The notes: generated by a model not told the origin, from the sequence alone. Positions 28,345 to 38,771 are shown, counted from the first letter of the stretch. The stretch is DNA of 64,000 bases from an uncultured Gammaproteobacteria bacterium (GCA_937801655.1 CALMWC010000010.1:1-64000), one strand, 5' to 3'. A program made the numbers and translations.

Positions 28345-29343
28345 TTAATGATTGGGTAATAATATGACCTTACCGTCTCTCTCACTTCCTGTTTTATCAA
28401 TATGATCATAGGCTAACAGATAGTCTTCGAAAGAATATTTTTTAGCAATTTTTGCTTGCAGTAACTTTTGATTAGCCAGTTTTGCAAGATTCTTATGAAT
28501 TTCTATTGATCTTTTCTTACTTCTTGTTTTAAAGCCATTGAGTGTTGACATTCCTGTGAGTGAAATATCTTTTCTAAACATTGTCCAAAAAGAGATGTGG
28601 CATGGTCTTTTTGTCACTGTTCCATAATTAACTAGGAGTGAACCATCACCAAGACAAATAGCTAGATGCTCAGTAGCATCTCCCGCTACAGCATCTATGC
28701 CAAGCATGATTTCTCTTTTTAAAAATTTTGATAGGTACTTGGATGGGAATTCATCTGAGCTAACAATTACTTCAGTGCCACCTATTTTTTTTAGTTCTCT
28801 GGCTACTTCTTTTCTTCTAACAATGTTAATGGTTTTTATGCCTTCTTTTTTAGCCAGTGCAATCAAATATCTGCCCACATTTGAATTTGCAGCATTTTGA
28901 ATAATCCAATCGTTTTTTTTCAGTTTACGATAATCCTTGAGAAGAAAATAAGCTGTAAAACCATTGACCGTAATTAGTGCCAATTGCTCATCTGGAGCAT
29001 AAGGTTCTGGTACTTTTGTTAATTGAGAAGCATGGATCTTTAATTCTTGCCTCATTGAACCTGTACCCATTGGCAATAGTACCTTATCACCCTCTTTTAA
29101 ATTCTGAACACCTTTTCCTATTTTAGAGACAGTACCTACACCTTCAAAACCAGGAACACATGGCATTTTACGAGTGATCATTTCTCTGCCTCTAACAAAT
29201 AAACCATCAGCAATATGCATACCCACAGCATCCATCGAGACTATTGCTTCTGAGTTTTTTGGTTCCTCGGATGGAAGTTCCACCAATTTCAAAGCAGTTG
29301 CTGGCTCACCAAAATTTTTCAGCATAAGAGCAAGATAACTCAT
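28345..29343 (-). CDS. Zinc-less medium-chain dehydrogenase/reductase (quinone/enoyl reductase-like)
   Basis: A 332-residue MDR superfamily protein. It has the GroES-like N-terminal domain (VPGFEGVGTVSKIGKGVQ, GDKVLLPMG), QNAANSNVGRYLIALAKKEG for the NADPH site, and a C-terminal part with SFEDYLLAYDH and GKVILLPN. The structural-zinc cysteines are absent. QNAANSNVGR resembles the 2-enoyl thioester reductase (MECR/Etr1) group more than alcohol dehydrogenases. It probably reduces an enoyl or quinone-like substrate with NADPH. It starts one base after the TlpA-like gene stop, so it shares the dsbD transcript. Confidence 0.75.
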   Translation of the reverse strand: MSYLALMLKNFGEPATALKLVELPSEEPKNSEAIVSMDAVGMHIADGLFVRGREMITRKMPCVPGFEGVGTVSKIGKGVQNLKEGDKVLLPMGTGSMRQELKIHASQLTKVPEPYAPDEQLALITVNGFTAYFLLKDYRKLKKNDWIIQNAANSNVGRYLIALAKKEGIKTINIVRRKEVARELKKIGGTEVIVSSDEFPSKYLSKFLKREIMLGIDAVAGDATEHLAICLGDGSLLVNYGTVTKRPCHISFWTMFRKDISLTGMSTLNGFKTRSKKRSIEIHKNLAKLANQKLLQAKIAKKYSFEDYLLAYDHIDKTGSERDGKVILLPNH

Positions 29344-29344
29344 A

Positions 29345-29848
29345 TTATTTAACTCCCATCATTGCATTGAGATCCTCATACTTAATTTCTGTATTTTTGC
29401 TCCATGAGATTAATCCATCAGGTTCTACAAAGATTGTATAAGGTAATGTCATGGAACTATTACCAAGATCTTTCATCAGGCCATAAGCTTCACCTTGACC
29501 TACCAGAATAGGAAAATCTATACCTAACTCATTGACGAAGTCTCTGACTAATTCAGGCTCATCAATCGCAATACCTATCACCTTTAAATCATTAATATTA
29601 CTATCTGTATGTATAGAATTTAACAGAGGCATTTCTCTTCTGCATGGCGAGCACCAGGTGGCCCAAAAGTTAATAATTAATGGAGTTCCTTTGTATTCAT
29701 CAATATTTTTTATTTCTCCTTCTAAGTTTTCCAAGCTGAAAGAACTCAGATACATGGGCTCTTGTTCTTGTTCCATAGTATTCATAAAGAGGTAGATAGC
29801 TAATAAACTAACAGAAGAAATTATGATGATAGTTTTAAAGCTTTTCAT
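29345..29848 (-). CDS. TlpA/ResA-like periplasmic thioredoxin
   Basis: A 167-residue membrane-anchored thioredoxin. One N-terminal span (residues ~7-22) is followed by a TlpA-type domain with NFWATWCSPCRREMP (active Cys pair about residues 71 and 74) and the cis-Pro region MTLPYTIFVEPDG. It would act in the periplasm in thiol reduction, for example in cytochrome c maturation, and take electrons from DsbD. Its ATG overlaps the dsbD stop (TAATG), which supports that partnership. Confidence 0.86.
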   Translation of the reverse strand: MKSFKTIIIISSVSLLAIYLFMNTMEQEQEPMYLSSFSLENLEGEIKNIDEYKGTPLIINFWATWCSPCRREMPLLNSIHTDSNINDLKVIGIAIDEPELVRDFVNELGIDFPILVGQGEAYGLMKDLGNSSMTLPYTIFVEPDGLISWSKNTEIKYEDLNAMMGVK

Positions 29849-31590
29849 TATTGTATATTTTTAATGTCTCTTATTAATTCTTTAGCATTCACCACACCAA
29901 TTTTTCTAATATTTTCTCTCTCAATTCCATTTTGATCATAGACTATTAGAGTGGGCGGTCCGAATATTCTTAATTTTTTCATCAGTTCTATATCATCTTC
30001 AGTATTCTTTGAAACATCCGCTTTGATCGAGTTTATACTGGACAAAAGTTCAATCATATCTGGATCTGAAAATGTTTCTCTCTCGAGCCTTTTGCATGAA
30101 ATGCACCAATCCGCGGTAATATAAAGCAATGAAGTATCTCCACTCTTACTCGCAAGTTCTAGATTGTTATCCAAATCACTCAAAGAACCAATGGGCTTGA
30201 ATAAAGAGGCAATCATTCCAGATGAAGATTCTTGAGCATTGATTGATATTATTTGATCTCTTTGGTTTGCAACAATTGCTAAGCCTAAGATTATCGCTCC
30301 CAAACAAGCATAAAACTTGGGAGATTTACTATTTTCCTTATACGATCTTCTAGAGAGAGGCCATAGAAAATAGATTGCCGCTGTAATTAAAATGATGCCC
30401 CATAGAAGATTAATGACTTCATCACTAAGAAGCGGGTTGAGCACCCATATCGCCATAGCAAACATAATAAACCCAAAAAGATTTTTTATGCTCTCTAGGT
30501 AAGCTCCTGATTTAGGAAGCCATTTTCCAGCTGTAAGACCGATGATAATCAGTGGTATACCTAAACCAAGACTTAAAGAAGAGAGAGCAATAATGCCTCT
30601 AGCAATATTGCCACTTTCACCAATCACCATAAGAGTTGCAACCAATGGCGGTGCGACACAAGCGGTGACCATCAAGGCCGATAAGGCACCAATAATCATT
30701 ACCCCAACATAATTACCACCCGATTGATTTGAAAGACTATTATTGATTCTATTCATCACATTACTGGGCATTTGCATATTAAAGCTACCCAACATACTGA
30801 AACCTAAGATTCCAAATAAAATAGAGATAGCTACTATGAATGTAGGCAAAGTAAAGAGGGCTTGCAGTTGTTTTCCTGCAATTGCAGCAGCAATACCAGC
30901 AATAGAGTAAGTGATAGCCATACCTGCCACATAGGCTAAGGATAGCGTTAAACTCTTAAATTTATTATTTCCTGATTGACCAATAATGATCGAAGAAAGT
31001 ATAGGGATTGTGGGCAGATGACAAGGAGTAAAGGCCAATCCAAAACCAAGACCAAGGAAGATAAAGAAAACTAAAAAAATATTGCCATCAGTAATGATAT
31101 TTCCCAATCTTGCTTGTTCTGAAATTTGTATTTCTGTATTTGTTAATGCAGCCTCTTGATTTTTTAATGTTATTGAAAAGGTTTTAATCCATTTTTGCGG
31201 TGGATAGCATAAACCAATGTCAGCACACCCTTGTGAATTTACTTCTATATTAAACGTATCAATAGATCCATTATTTATTGTTACTGGAAGGTAGTGGGTA
31301 AATCCTGAGCGATAAATTTCTGTTGCTCCAAAAAATTCATCAGTGTATTCAATGCCACTTGGCAATTGTATTTTTCCTAATTCAAAATCATCATTTAATG
31401 CGGAATAGGAGATTTTATCTCTGTATAAGTAGTAACCTTTTTGTATCTCATGCGTGATCTGCAATACATTATTTTGGTAAGAAATTGATACTGGAAAAGC
31501 CTCTTGGGGCTTGAGTACCTGCTGCGCCAATAGCATTCCTGGCAGTATTAACATAATCAGAAATGCAATCTTTATTGTTCTTGTTACCAT
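29848..31590 (-). CDS. dsbD: Thiol:disulfide interchange protein DsbD
   Basis: A 580-residue transmembrane electron carrier in three parts. First is a signal peptide (to about residue 22) and a periplasmic alpha domain with GCADIGLCYPPQK. Next is a CcdA-like eight-span core with AFTPCHLPTIPI and TACVAPPL holding the two membrane cysteines. Last is a C-terminal thioredoxin-like gamma domain with ITADWCISCKRLE. It moves electrons from cytoplasmic thioredoxin to periplasmic partners. All three cysteine pairs are present. Upstream and divergent is groES; downstream and overlapping is the TlpA-like gene. Confidence 0.94.
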   Translation of the reverse strand: MVTRTIKIAFLIMLILPGMLLAQQVLKPQEAFPVSISYQNNVLQITHEIQKGYYLYRDKISYSALNDDFELGKIQLPSGIEYTDEFFGATEIYRSGFTHYLPVTINNGSIDTFNIEVNSQGCADIGLCYPPQKWIKTFSITLKNQEAALTNTEIQISEQARLGNIITDGNIFLVFFIFLGLGFGLAFTPCHLPTIPILSSIIIGQSGNNKFKSLTLSLAYVAGMAITYSIAGIAAAIAGKQLQALFTLPTFIVAISILFGILGFSMLGSFNMQMPSNVMNRINNSLSNQSGGNYVGVMIIGALSALMVTACVAPPLVATLMVIGESGNIARGIIALSSLSLGLGIPLIIIGLTAGKWLPKSGAYLESIKNLFGFIMFAMAIWVLNPLLSDEVINLLWGIILITAAIYFLWPLSRRSYKENSKSPKFYACLGAIILGLAIVANQRDQIISINAQESSSGMIASLFKPIGSLSDLDNNLELASKSGDTSLLYITADWCISCKRLERETFSDPDMIELLSSINSIKADVSKNTEDDIELMKKLRIFGPPTLIVYDQNGIERENIRKIGVVNAKELIRDIKNIQ

Positions 31591-31650
31591 TTACTCAGTT
31601 TTTCTCTTTAATCAAAATTTAAAAAAATACTAAAAAATGCATCATTGGCA

Positions 31651-31678
31651 CTTGAATTTTTCTAAACCATCCCTATCA
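31651..31678 (+). promoter_or_regulatory. Sigma-32 (heat shock) promoter of groESL
   Basis: CTTGAAT (31651-31657) is followed, after 13 bases, by CCCTATCA (31671-31678). This fits the RpoH consensus (CTTGAAA, 13-15 bases, CCCCATNT) well. It lies about 90 bases before groES and directly abuts the CIRCE operator, so the start of transcription falls within the operator. Confidence 0.82.
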
Positions 31679-31705
31679 TTAGCACTCCCCTATGGAGACT
31701 GCTAA
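31679..31705. promoter_or_regulatory. CIRCE operator (HrcA site) of groESL
   Basis: TTAGCACTC, nine bases, then GACTGCTAA. The known CIRCE element is TTAGCACTC-N9-GAGTGCTAA, so 17 of 18 arm bases match and the spacer is exact. HrcA binds this inverted repeat and represses chaperone genes until heat shock. Together with the adjacent sigma-32 promoter it suggests double control of groESL. hrcA itself is not in the window. Confidence 0.88.
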
Positions 31706-31768
31706 AATTGCAATCTTTAAAATAAGGGATTGATTTAAAAAGATGATAACAAATTGAGGAGATTATAG

Positions 31769-32059
31769 ATGAATATTCGTCCGCTTCAAGACAGAGTAAT
31801 TGTAAGACGCATGGAAGAAGAGAAAACTTCACCAGGCGGAATCGTTCTACCTGATAGTGCAACTGAGAAACCAATAAAAGGTGAAGTTGTTGCAGTAGGC
31901 AAGGGTTTAGTTCAAGAAAATGGTGATTTAAGACCATTGGATTTAAAAGTAGGGGATGAAGTTCTCTTTGGTAAATACAGTGGAACAGAGATCAAACTGG
32001 ATGGAGAAGAACTACTTGTAATGAAAGAAGATGATGTAATGGCAGTATTCGAAGGCTAA
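31769..32059 (+). CDS. groES: Co-chaperonin GroES
   Basis: The 96-residue GroES heptamer subunit. It has [17 protein letters not shown] at the N-terminus, the mobile loop [13 protein letters not shown] and [11 protein letters not shown]. It caps GroEL during ATP-driven folding in the cytoplasm. The ATG has GAGGAGA 6 bases upstream. The sigma-32 promoter and CIRCE site lie upstream. groEL follows after 50 bases. Confidence 0.97.
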   Translation: MNIRPLQDRVIVRRMEEEKTSPGGIVLPDSATEKPIKGEVVAVGKGLVQENGDLRPLDLKVGDEVLFGKYSGTEIKLDGEELLVMKEDDVMAVFEG

Positions 32060-32094
32060 TGCATCAAAATAATTTAAATATATATATTAATTAA

Positions 32095-33762
<1,668 letters not shown>

Positions 33763-33788
33763 AGAAACCATCCCAATCTACAAAAATT

Positions 33789-33815
33789 AAAGCCCTGCTT
33801 AGCGGGGCTTTTTTT
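33789..33815 (+). terminator. Rho-independent terminator of groESL
   Basis: A 10-base-pair stem from AAAGCCCTGC and GCGGGGCTTT (one G-U pair), with a 3-base loop, is followed by a run of T to 33815. It starts 27 bases after the groEL stop. Confidence 0.9.
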
Positions 33816-33872
33816 ATAGATTAGATTTATACTTTACTGTTGTTTATTATGAACTAAAACAAGGATTGAAAA

Positions 33873-34052
33873 ATGACTTCCGATCAGAGAAAAATAATTC
33901 AAATAAAAAAAGAAGATCTGCCTTTATCCTGCCCCATGCTTGGCAATGACGATTGGGATGGACATCCTAAGGTTTTTCTTGAGGTTGAGTCCAAAGATAC
34001 TAGATGCCCTTATTGCAGTACAGTTTATGAAATAATTGATTTTGATGGATAA
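33873..34052 (+). CDS. Small zinc-finger (CHCC-type) protein
   Basis: A 59-residue protein too short for many gene finders. It has CPMLGNDDWDGHPKVFLEV followed by DTRCPYCSTVYE, giving the C-x8-H and C-x2-C zinc ligands of the zf-CHCC family, related to the NDUFS6 subunit of complex I. In proteobacteria such genes lie next to LPS-core or branched amino acid transferase genes, and their role is not settled. The last eight bases overlap the ATG of the next gene, a GT4 transferase, so the two are coupled. Confidence 0.85.
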   Translation: MTSDQRKIIQIKKEDLPLSCPMLGNDDWDGHPKVFLEVESKDTRCPYCSTVYEIIDFDG

Positions 34053-35112
34053 AAATCTTTCAAGAGTGACTCACATCAATTTAGCATCCGGCTTCAGAGG
34101 GGGAGAGAGGCAAACCTTACTTTTGATGGATGCATTATCTGAAAGAGGCTTTAATCAATCACTGATATGTAGAAAAAATTCAGATTTACACAAAAAAGCC
34201 GAAAGAATTAAAAATTTAGAGATTAATGCAACAGGTTTAAGCACCATTGCATGCATTAGATATTTTTTTAATAAAGGCGCTCTTCATTTTCATGAATCAA
34301 GAGCTTTCTTTGCTCTTTGGTTGTCCACTTTATTTTCAAGAAAAAATTATTTAATCACAAGGAGAGTGCAAAGACTGCCAAAAAATAATGTATTGAATTC
34401 ATCCATCTATCAAGGCGCGTCTTTTATTGTTGCTTTGACTCACAATATTTCTGAGAACATAGATAAGAGCTTAGATCTTTCTTTGGATTGTCAAATCATT
34501 AACAGTGCTCATTCGTCACTCAGTTTCAATGAATTGAATGTTGAAAAAATAAAATCTGAGTTCAGAGGTAAATTTGTTGTTGGCCATATTGGAGCTCTTG
34601 ATGATAGCCATAAAGGACAGCATCAAATATTTTCTCTTGCAGAAAAAATGCAAAAGATTCATCCCAATATTATTTTTTTATTGGTGGGTGGAGGGAGAGA
34701 TGAAAAAGAATTCTTGAAGAAGGCTAAAAAGTTAAGCAATCTTAAAGTCATTGGATTCGTTGAGAATGTCGGTGATTATATGAAGGTATTTGATGTATTT
34801 TTATTTCCTTCTAGGCATGAAGGTTTGGGGTCTATATTGCTGGATGCACTTGCTTTTGGTTTGCCTATTATTGCTTCTAATATGGGTGGTATACCTGAAA
34901 TTATTGAACATAATAATAATGGCTACTTAGTAGAAGTGGACTCAATCGATGATTATATGTCTTGGTTGTTGATCTTGTTTAGCAATAAAGAAATTTATGA
35001 GAAAATTAAGGTTAATAATATTGAGAAGTCAAAAAATTATACAGTGGATCAAATGACGAATTCCTATATAGAAATATATAAGCAAATGGGAGTACAAAGA
35101 AATGGAAGATAA
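34045..35112 (+). CDS. GT4 family glycosyltransferase, probably LPS core
   Basis: A GT-B transferase of 355 residues. It has HINLASGFRGGERQTLLLMD at the N-terminus (glycine loop), FHESRAFFALWLS, a donor site with VGHIGALDDSHKGQ and LLVGGGRDE, and the E-x7-E part RHEGLGSILLDALAFGLPII. Start ATG 34045 is preferred over TTG 34036. Position next to a zf-CHCC protein and near heptosyltransferase, KdkA and LpxL-like genes suggests a role in LPS core assembly rather than in the O-unit. Donor unknown. The last 11 bases overlap the downstream PLP enzyme gene. Confidence 0.83.
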   Translation: MDKNLSRVTHINLASGFRGGERQTLLLMDALSERGFNQSLICRKNSDLHKKAERIKNLEINATGLSTIACIRYFFNKGALHFHESRAFFALWLSTLFSRKNYLITRRVQRLPKNNVLNSSIYQGASFIVALTHNISENIDKSLDLSLDCQIINSAHSSLSFNELNVEKIKSEFRGKFVVGHIGALDDSHKGQHQIFSLAEKMQKIHPNIIFLLVGGGRDEKEFLKKAKKLSNLKVIGFVENVGDYMKVFDVFLFPSRHEGLGSILLDALAFGLPIIASNMGGIPEIIEHNNNGYLVEVDSIDDYMSWLLILFSNKEIYEKIKVNNIEKSKNYTVDQMTNSYIEIYKQMGVQRNGR

Positions 35113-36058
35113 TTTTTATAAAGATGTCGAGATCGCTCTTCAGAGAATACAAAAAATTATTCGCAAAACACCATTACAGTTTTCACCTTCCTTAAGTGAA
35201 GAATCTGAAGCAGAAGTTTTTTTGAAATTAGAAAATTATCAGGTCACTGGTTCTTTCAAAGCAAGAGGGGCGAGCAATAAATTGATGTTGCTGTCTGAAG
35301 AAAATACTAAAAGAATAATAACAGCTTCATCTGGCAATCATGGTTCTGCTGTTGCCTATGCTGCAGGAATTCTTAATTTAGACACATTGATATTTCTTCC
35401 TGAGAATGTGTCTCCAGCAAAGTTGAATAAAATAAAATATTTAGGGGCAGACTTTAAGATTGAGGGAGAAACATCTGGAGATGCAGAAACTGCTGGCCGG
35501 CTATATGCTGAAAAGCATAATCTACCCTTCCTTTCTCCCTACAATGATTATGATGTAATTGTTGGACAAGGCACTACTGCTGCAGAAGCTTATAAACAGA
35601 TGAAGTCGATAGATGTTGTATTAGTTTGTGTTGGTGGAGGGGGTTTAATTTCAGGTATTGGAGGCTACTTAAAGCAAAAAAATCCCAATACAAAGGTGAT
35701 AGCTTGTTCCCCATCTCATTCAGCTGCTATGCATTATGCGTTGCAGGCTGGATATATTATAGATATTAACCATTTGGATACTTTGAGCGATGGATCTGCA
35801 GGAGCATTAGAGCGTGGATCCATTACTTTTGATTATTGCCAATCCATAGTGGATCAGTCCATTTTGTTGAGTGAAATTGAAATTGCCAGTGCCATGAAGT
35901 CTTTTATGGACTCACATCAAATGATGATTGAGGGTGCTGCTGGTACTGCTGTTGCTGGATTTATAAAGCTTAAAGAGCATTTAAAAGGCAAACGAGTACT
36001 AATCATCATTTGTGGTGCTAATATAAGCATGGATAAAATGAAGGAGATTATTGCATGA
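35102..36058 (+). CDS. Fold-type II PLP-dependent dehydratase (BhcB/EutB/serine-threonine dehydratase-like)
   Basis: A 318-residue threonine-dehydratase-family enzyme without a C-terminal ACT regulatory domain. VTGSFKARGA holds the PLP lysine near residue 52, SSGNHGSAVAYAA binds the substrate carboxylate and VGGGGLISGIGGYL binds the phosphate. It removes water from a beta-hydroxy amino acid (serine, threonine, or hydroxyaspartate-type). It overlaps the next gene, an ornithine-cyclodeaminase-family protein, by four bases. That pairing is seen in EutB/EutC (ectoine degradation) and BhcB/BhcD (beta-hydroxyaspartate cycle). Which one applies is open; see findings. Confidence 0.82.
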   Translation: MEDNFYKDVEIALQRIQKIIRKTPLQFSPSLSEESEAEVFLKLENYQVTGSFKARGASNKLMLLSEENTKRIITASSGNHGSAVAYAAGILNLDTLIFLPENVSPAKLNKIKYLGADFKIEGETSGDAETAGRLYAEKHNLPFLSPYNDYDVIVGQGTTAAEAYKQMKSIDVVLVCVGGGGLISGIGGYLKQKNPNTKVIACSPSHSAAMHYALQAGYIIDINHLDTLSDGSAGALERGSITFDYCQSIVDQSILLSEIEIASAMKSFMDSHQMMIEGAAGTAVAGFIKLKEHLKGKRVLIIICGANISMDKMKEIIA

Positions 36059-37011
36059 TTCAACCTATTGTTCTTGATTGGGAAAAAATATCATCTTTGC
36101 TTGATCAGATTGAGATACATGAACCAATGAAACAGGCATTTATTGAATACTCCAATGGCAATGCAGAGATACCTCCAGTGGGTGAACTACTTTTTGAAAA
36201 ACCACCAGGCGAAGTACATATTAAATATGGGTATATTAAAGGGGGATCTTTCTATGTGATTAAGATTGCTTCAGGCTTCTCTGAAAATAATCAATTAGGA
36301 ATAAAACCAGGACAAGGGATGATGCTTCTATTTGACATAGTTACAGGTATTCCAAAAGCAATATTGATTGATCAGGCTAATTTAACTGATTTAAGAACTG
36401 GTATTGCAGGAGCAATGGCCTCGGTCCTCTTGGCTAATGAAGGTATAGAAAGTATAGCTATTATAGGGAATGGTGTTCAAGCTAGATACCAAGCAAGATG
36501 CTTGATGGAGCTGATGCCAATCAAAATCATAAATGTTTGGGGACGAGACAAAGAAAAGAGCAAAGAATTGCAACAAGATCTTTCTGACCTAGAGGTTGAA
36601 TTGGTAATACATGAAGATTTGTCTGATGTGATAAAACAAAATAGACTGATTATTACCACCACTTCTTCAAAGAAGGCAATCATTCAATCCAATTGGGTGC
36701 AACCAGGAACTCACATCACAGCAGTAGGTTCAGATACGCCGGATAAATGTGAATTAGATTGTGATATCTTAGCCAGAGCAGACATAGTGGTTGCTGATAG
36801 CATCCCGCAAAATCAATTAAGGGGTGAAATTCATCAAGCCTTAAAAAAAGGAATGATACAAGCAAATGAATTGGTTGAAATAGGACAAATATTTGAAGGA
36901 TCGGTTCAAGGTCGAAATCATTTTGATCAGATAACAGTTGCAGATTTAACTGGAGTGGCCGTTCAAGACTTAGTGATAGCAGAAGCAGTTTATAAGGTCG
37001 CTATTAGCTGA
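36055..37011 (+). CDS. Ornithine cyclodeaminase/mu-crystallin family protein (BhcD/EutC-like)
   Basis: A 318-residue OCD/mu-crystallin family protein. HIKYGYIKGGSFYVIKIASGF carries the substrate-binding region. It also has GQGMMLLFD, DLRTGIAGAMAS, the NAD(P) site AIIGNGVQARYQ and the later ITAVGSDTPDKCELD. Family members reduce imines with NADPH or cyclise ornithine. Its ATG overlaps the stop of the PLP dehydratase, so the two enzymes are probably made together, and an imine made by the first could be reduced by the second. The 3' end overlaps the convergent heptosyltransferase gene by 22 bases. Confidence 0.8.
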   Translation: MIQPIVLDWEKISSLLDQIEIHEPMKQAFIEYSNGNAEIPPVGELLFEKPPGEVHIKYGYIKGGSFYVIKIASGFSENNQLGIKPGQGMMLLFDIVTGIPKAILIDQANLTDLRTGIAGAMASVLLANEGIESIAIIGNGVQARYQARCLMELMPIKIINVWGRDKEKSKELQQDLSDLEVELVIHEDLSDVIKQNRLIITTTSSKKAIIQSNWVQPGTHITAVGSDTPDKCELDCDILARADIVVADSIPQNQLRGEIHQALKKGMIQANELVEIGQIFEGSVQGRNHFDQITVADLTGVAVQDLVIAEAVYKVAIS

Positions 37012-38057
37012 TCAATATAGTGGGTTACTGTCTTGGGTAGAATAAGATGCATGGCCTCTGGATGTTTTATTTTCTGTCCCCATTTTACGTTTTCAGCATT
37101 AGTGCTCATGAAGGTACTCAGTGATTTTTCATAGGCATTGATAACCCATTCTTGAGAATTATAAGGACCACTTCTCAAAGGGTTACTCATGGCATAAAGA
37201 CCAATGACTGGTGTGTTTGTCACTGAGGCAATATGGGCAGGCCCTGAGTCGGGTGAAATAACAAAATCCGACAAGCTGATAATGGCAGCCAATTCTTTGA
37301 TGGAACTCTGACCAATTAAGTTAGTGATTTGGTTTGGGAAAATCTTAGAGATTTCTTCTGAATATTTTTTTTCTATTTCTGTATTGCCACCTGTAATGAC
37401 AATCTGTACATTCATTTTAATCAGATGATGAATCACCTCAATGTAGTTTTCAATGGGCCAACTCCTATTGTATTGATCACCATAACGTTGGCTACTGCAG
37501 GGACTGATCACGCATGTGACTTGATCTAAATTGATATGAGACCTCATAGTGTTTTCAGCTTTTTTACAAATTGGTAAGTTCCATTTTGGCTTATTGCAAT
37601 CGATCCCAATGAATTTTAAGAACTCAAGCATTCCATCTAAAACATGTTGATTGCTTTTTGAAGGTATTGATTCATGGCAGAAAATTTTTTGTAAATCTCT
37701 GGCTCTGACCTTGTCATAACCAATTTTTCTTTTTGATTTCACCATGAGGCTTACTAAATTTGCACTCATGGAAGCATGCATATTTAAGACCACATCAAAG
37801 GTTATATTTCTTAATTCTATAAAGACTTTTATTAAAGATTTAAAGAGCTTTGATTTATCAACCACGATGAATTGAATGTCTCTTATTTGATCAACAAGTT
37901 GATACTCAGTTTTACCAATAATCCATATGATATTAGCTTCAGGCAATTGATTTCTTAAATGTTGGGCTATCGCTAAAGCATGACAACAATCGCCAAGTGC
38001 TGATAATCTGATTACACAAATATTTTTTAGAGCTAAACTATCATTAAGAGAATTCAT
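36990..38057 (-). CDS. GT9 family LPS heptosyltransferase
   Basis: A GT9 enzyme of 355 residues, like WaaC/WaaF/WaaQ. VIRLSALGDCCHAL at the N-terminus, IISLSDFVISPDSGPAHIAS and PCSSQRYGDQYNRSWP (donor site) are the hallmarks. It adds heptose from ADP-heptose to the LPS inner core at the cytoplasmic face. ATG 38057 is chosen; TTG 38090 is in frame but would overlap the divergent kdkA. Which heptosyltransferase (I, II or III) it is cannot be told. Its 5' end is only 3 bases from divergent kdkA, so each promoter must lie in the other gene. Confidence 0.87.
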   Translation of the reverse strand: MNSLNDSLALKNICVIRLSALGDCCHALAIAQHLRNQLPEANIIWIIGKTEYQLVDQIRDIQFIVVDKSKLFKSLIKVFIELRNITFDVVLNMHASMSANLVSLMVKSKRKIGYDKVRARDLQKIFCHESIPSKSNQHVLDGMLEFLKFIGIDCNKPKWNLPICKKAENTMRSHINLDQVTCVISPCSSQRYGDQYNRSWPIENYIEVIHHLIKMNVQIVITGGNTEIEKKYSEEISKIFPNQITNLIGQSSIKELAAIISLSDFVISPDSGPAHIASVTNTPVIGLYAMSNPLRSGPYNSQEWVINAYEKSLSTFMSTNAENVKWGQKIKHPEAMHLILPKTVTHYIDQLIATL

Positions 38058-38060
38058 TGT

Positions 38061-38771
38061 ATGAGTAAAAAAATTGTAAAAGTTAATCAAAGTATCATTT
38101 TATATGATGATACTTTAATTCATGATGTGAGCGATGATATTTTCAATTCAGCCAATTGGCAAAATAATCAAACCTTAAATGAAAACAGAAAAGGAAGAGG
38201 CTCTGTTTTCTTTATTAATATAGAAGGAAAGTCTTGTGCTTTAAAGCATTATTGTCGTGGCGGAGTGCTCTCTAAATTAATTTACGACCAATACCTTTAT
38301 TTGGGTCTAGAAGAAACACGTTCTTTCATGGAATGGAATTTATTGAGTCAGATGCATGCTCTGAGTTTACCTGTGCCAGTGCCTATTGCTGCTAGGGTAA
38401 GGCAGTCGGGTCTAATCTATCAAGCCGACCTTTTGACGCAAGAAATCCCAAATGTGCAATCCATGGGAGATAAAATAAAACAAGAATTAATGACCAAAGA
38501 ACTGTGGATAAGAATTGGGCAGTGTCTTTCCAGGTTTCATCAACAAGGCATAGTTCATAAAGATCTCAATATTGAAAACATACAAATTGATGCCAATGAT
38601 AAGGTATTTTTTTTAGATTTTGATAAAACGAGATTCTCAAAATCATCACCGCAGATTCTTGAAGCTAATCTGAGGAGGCTCAGAAAATCAATATTAAAAT
38701 TGACCCTATTAAGGAATCAAGATTTTCCAGATAAAGGTTGGATTGATTTAGTCACCGCGACTTCTTATTAA
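38061..38771 (+). CDS. kdkA: 3-deoxy-D-manno-octulosonic acid (Kdo) kinase
   Basis: A 236-residue member of the LPS kinase family (InaA/WaaP/KdkA). GRGSVFFINIEGKSCALKHY (catalytic Lys) followed by RGG, then the kinase loop HKDLNIENIQID and the metal-binding DFDKTR, match KdkA. It phosphorylates Kdo at position 4 in Kdo-lipid A, a pattern of organisms with a single Kdo such as Haemophilus and Vibrio. This is inference for the core here. It is divergent from the heptosyltransferase gene with only 3 bases between. Confidence 0.85.
   Translation: MSKKIVKVNQSIILYDDTLIHDVSDDIFNSANWQNNQTLNENRKGRGSVFFINIEGKSCALKHYCRGGVLSKLIYDQYLYLGLEETRSFMEWNLLSQMHALSLPVPVPIAARVRQSGLIYQADLLTQEIPNVQSMGDKIKQELMTKELWIRIGQCLSRFHQQGIVHKDLNIENIQIDANDKVFFLDFDKTRFSKSSPQILEANLRRLRKSILKLTLLRNQDFPDKGWIDLVTATSY

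Noticed and set aside
35102-37011. Ectoine degradation operon (eutBC)
   Set aside because: Family pair fits, but no ectoine hydrolase, deacetylase or transporter lies near; only noted as an alternative.
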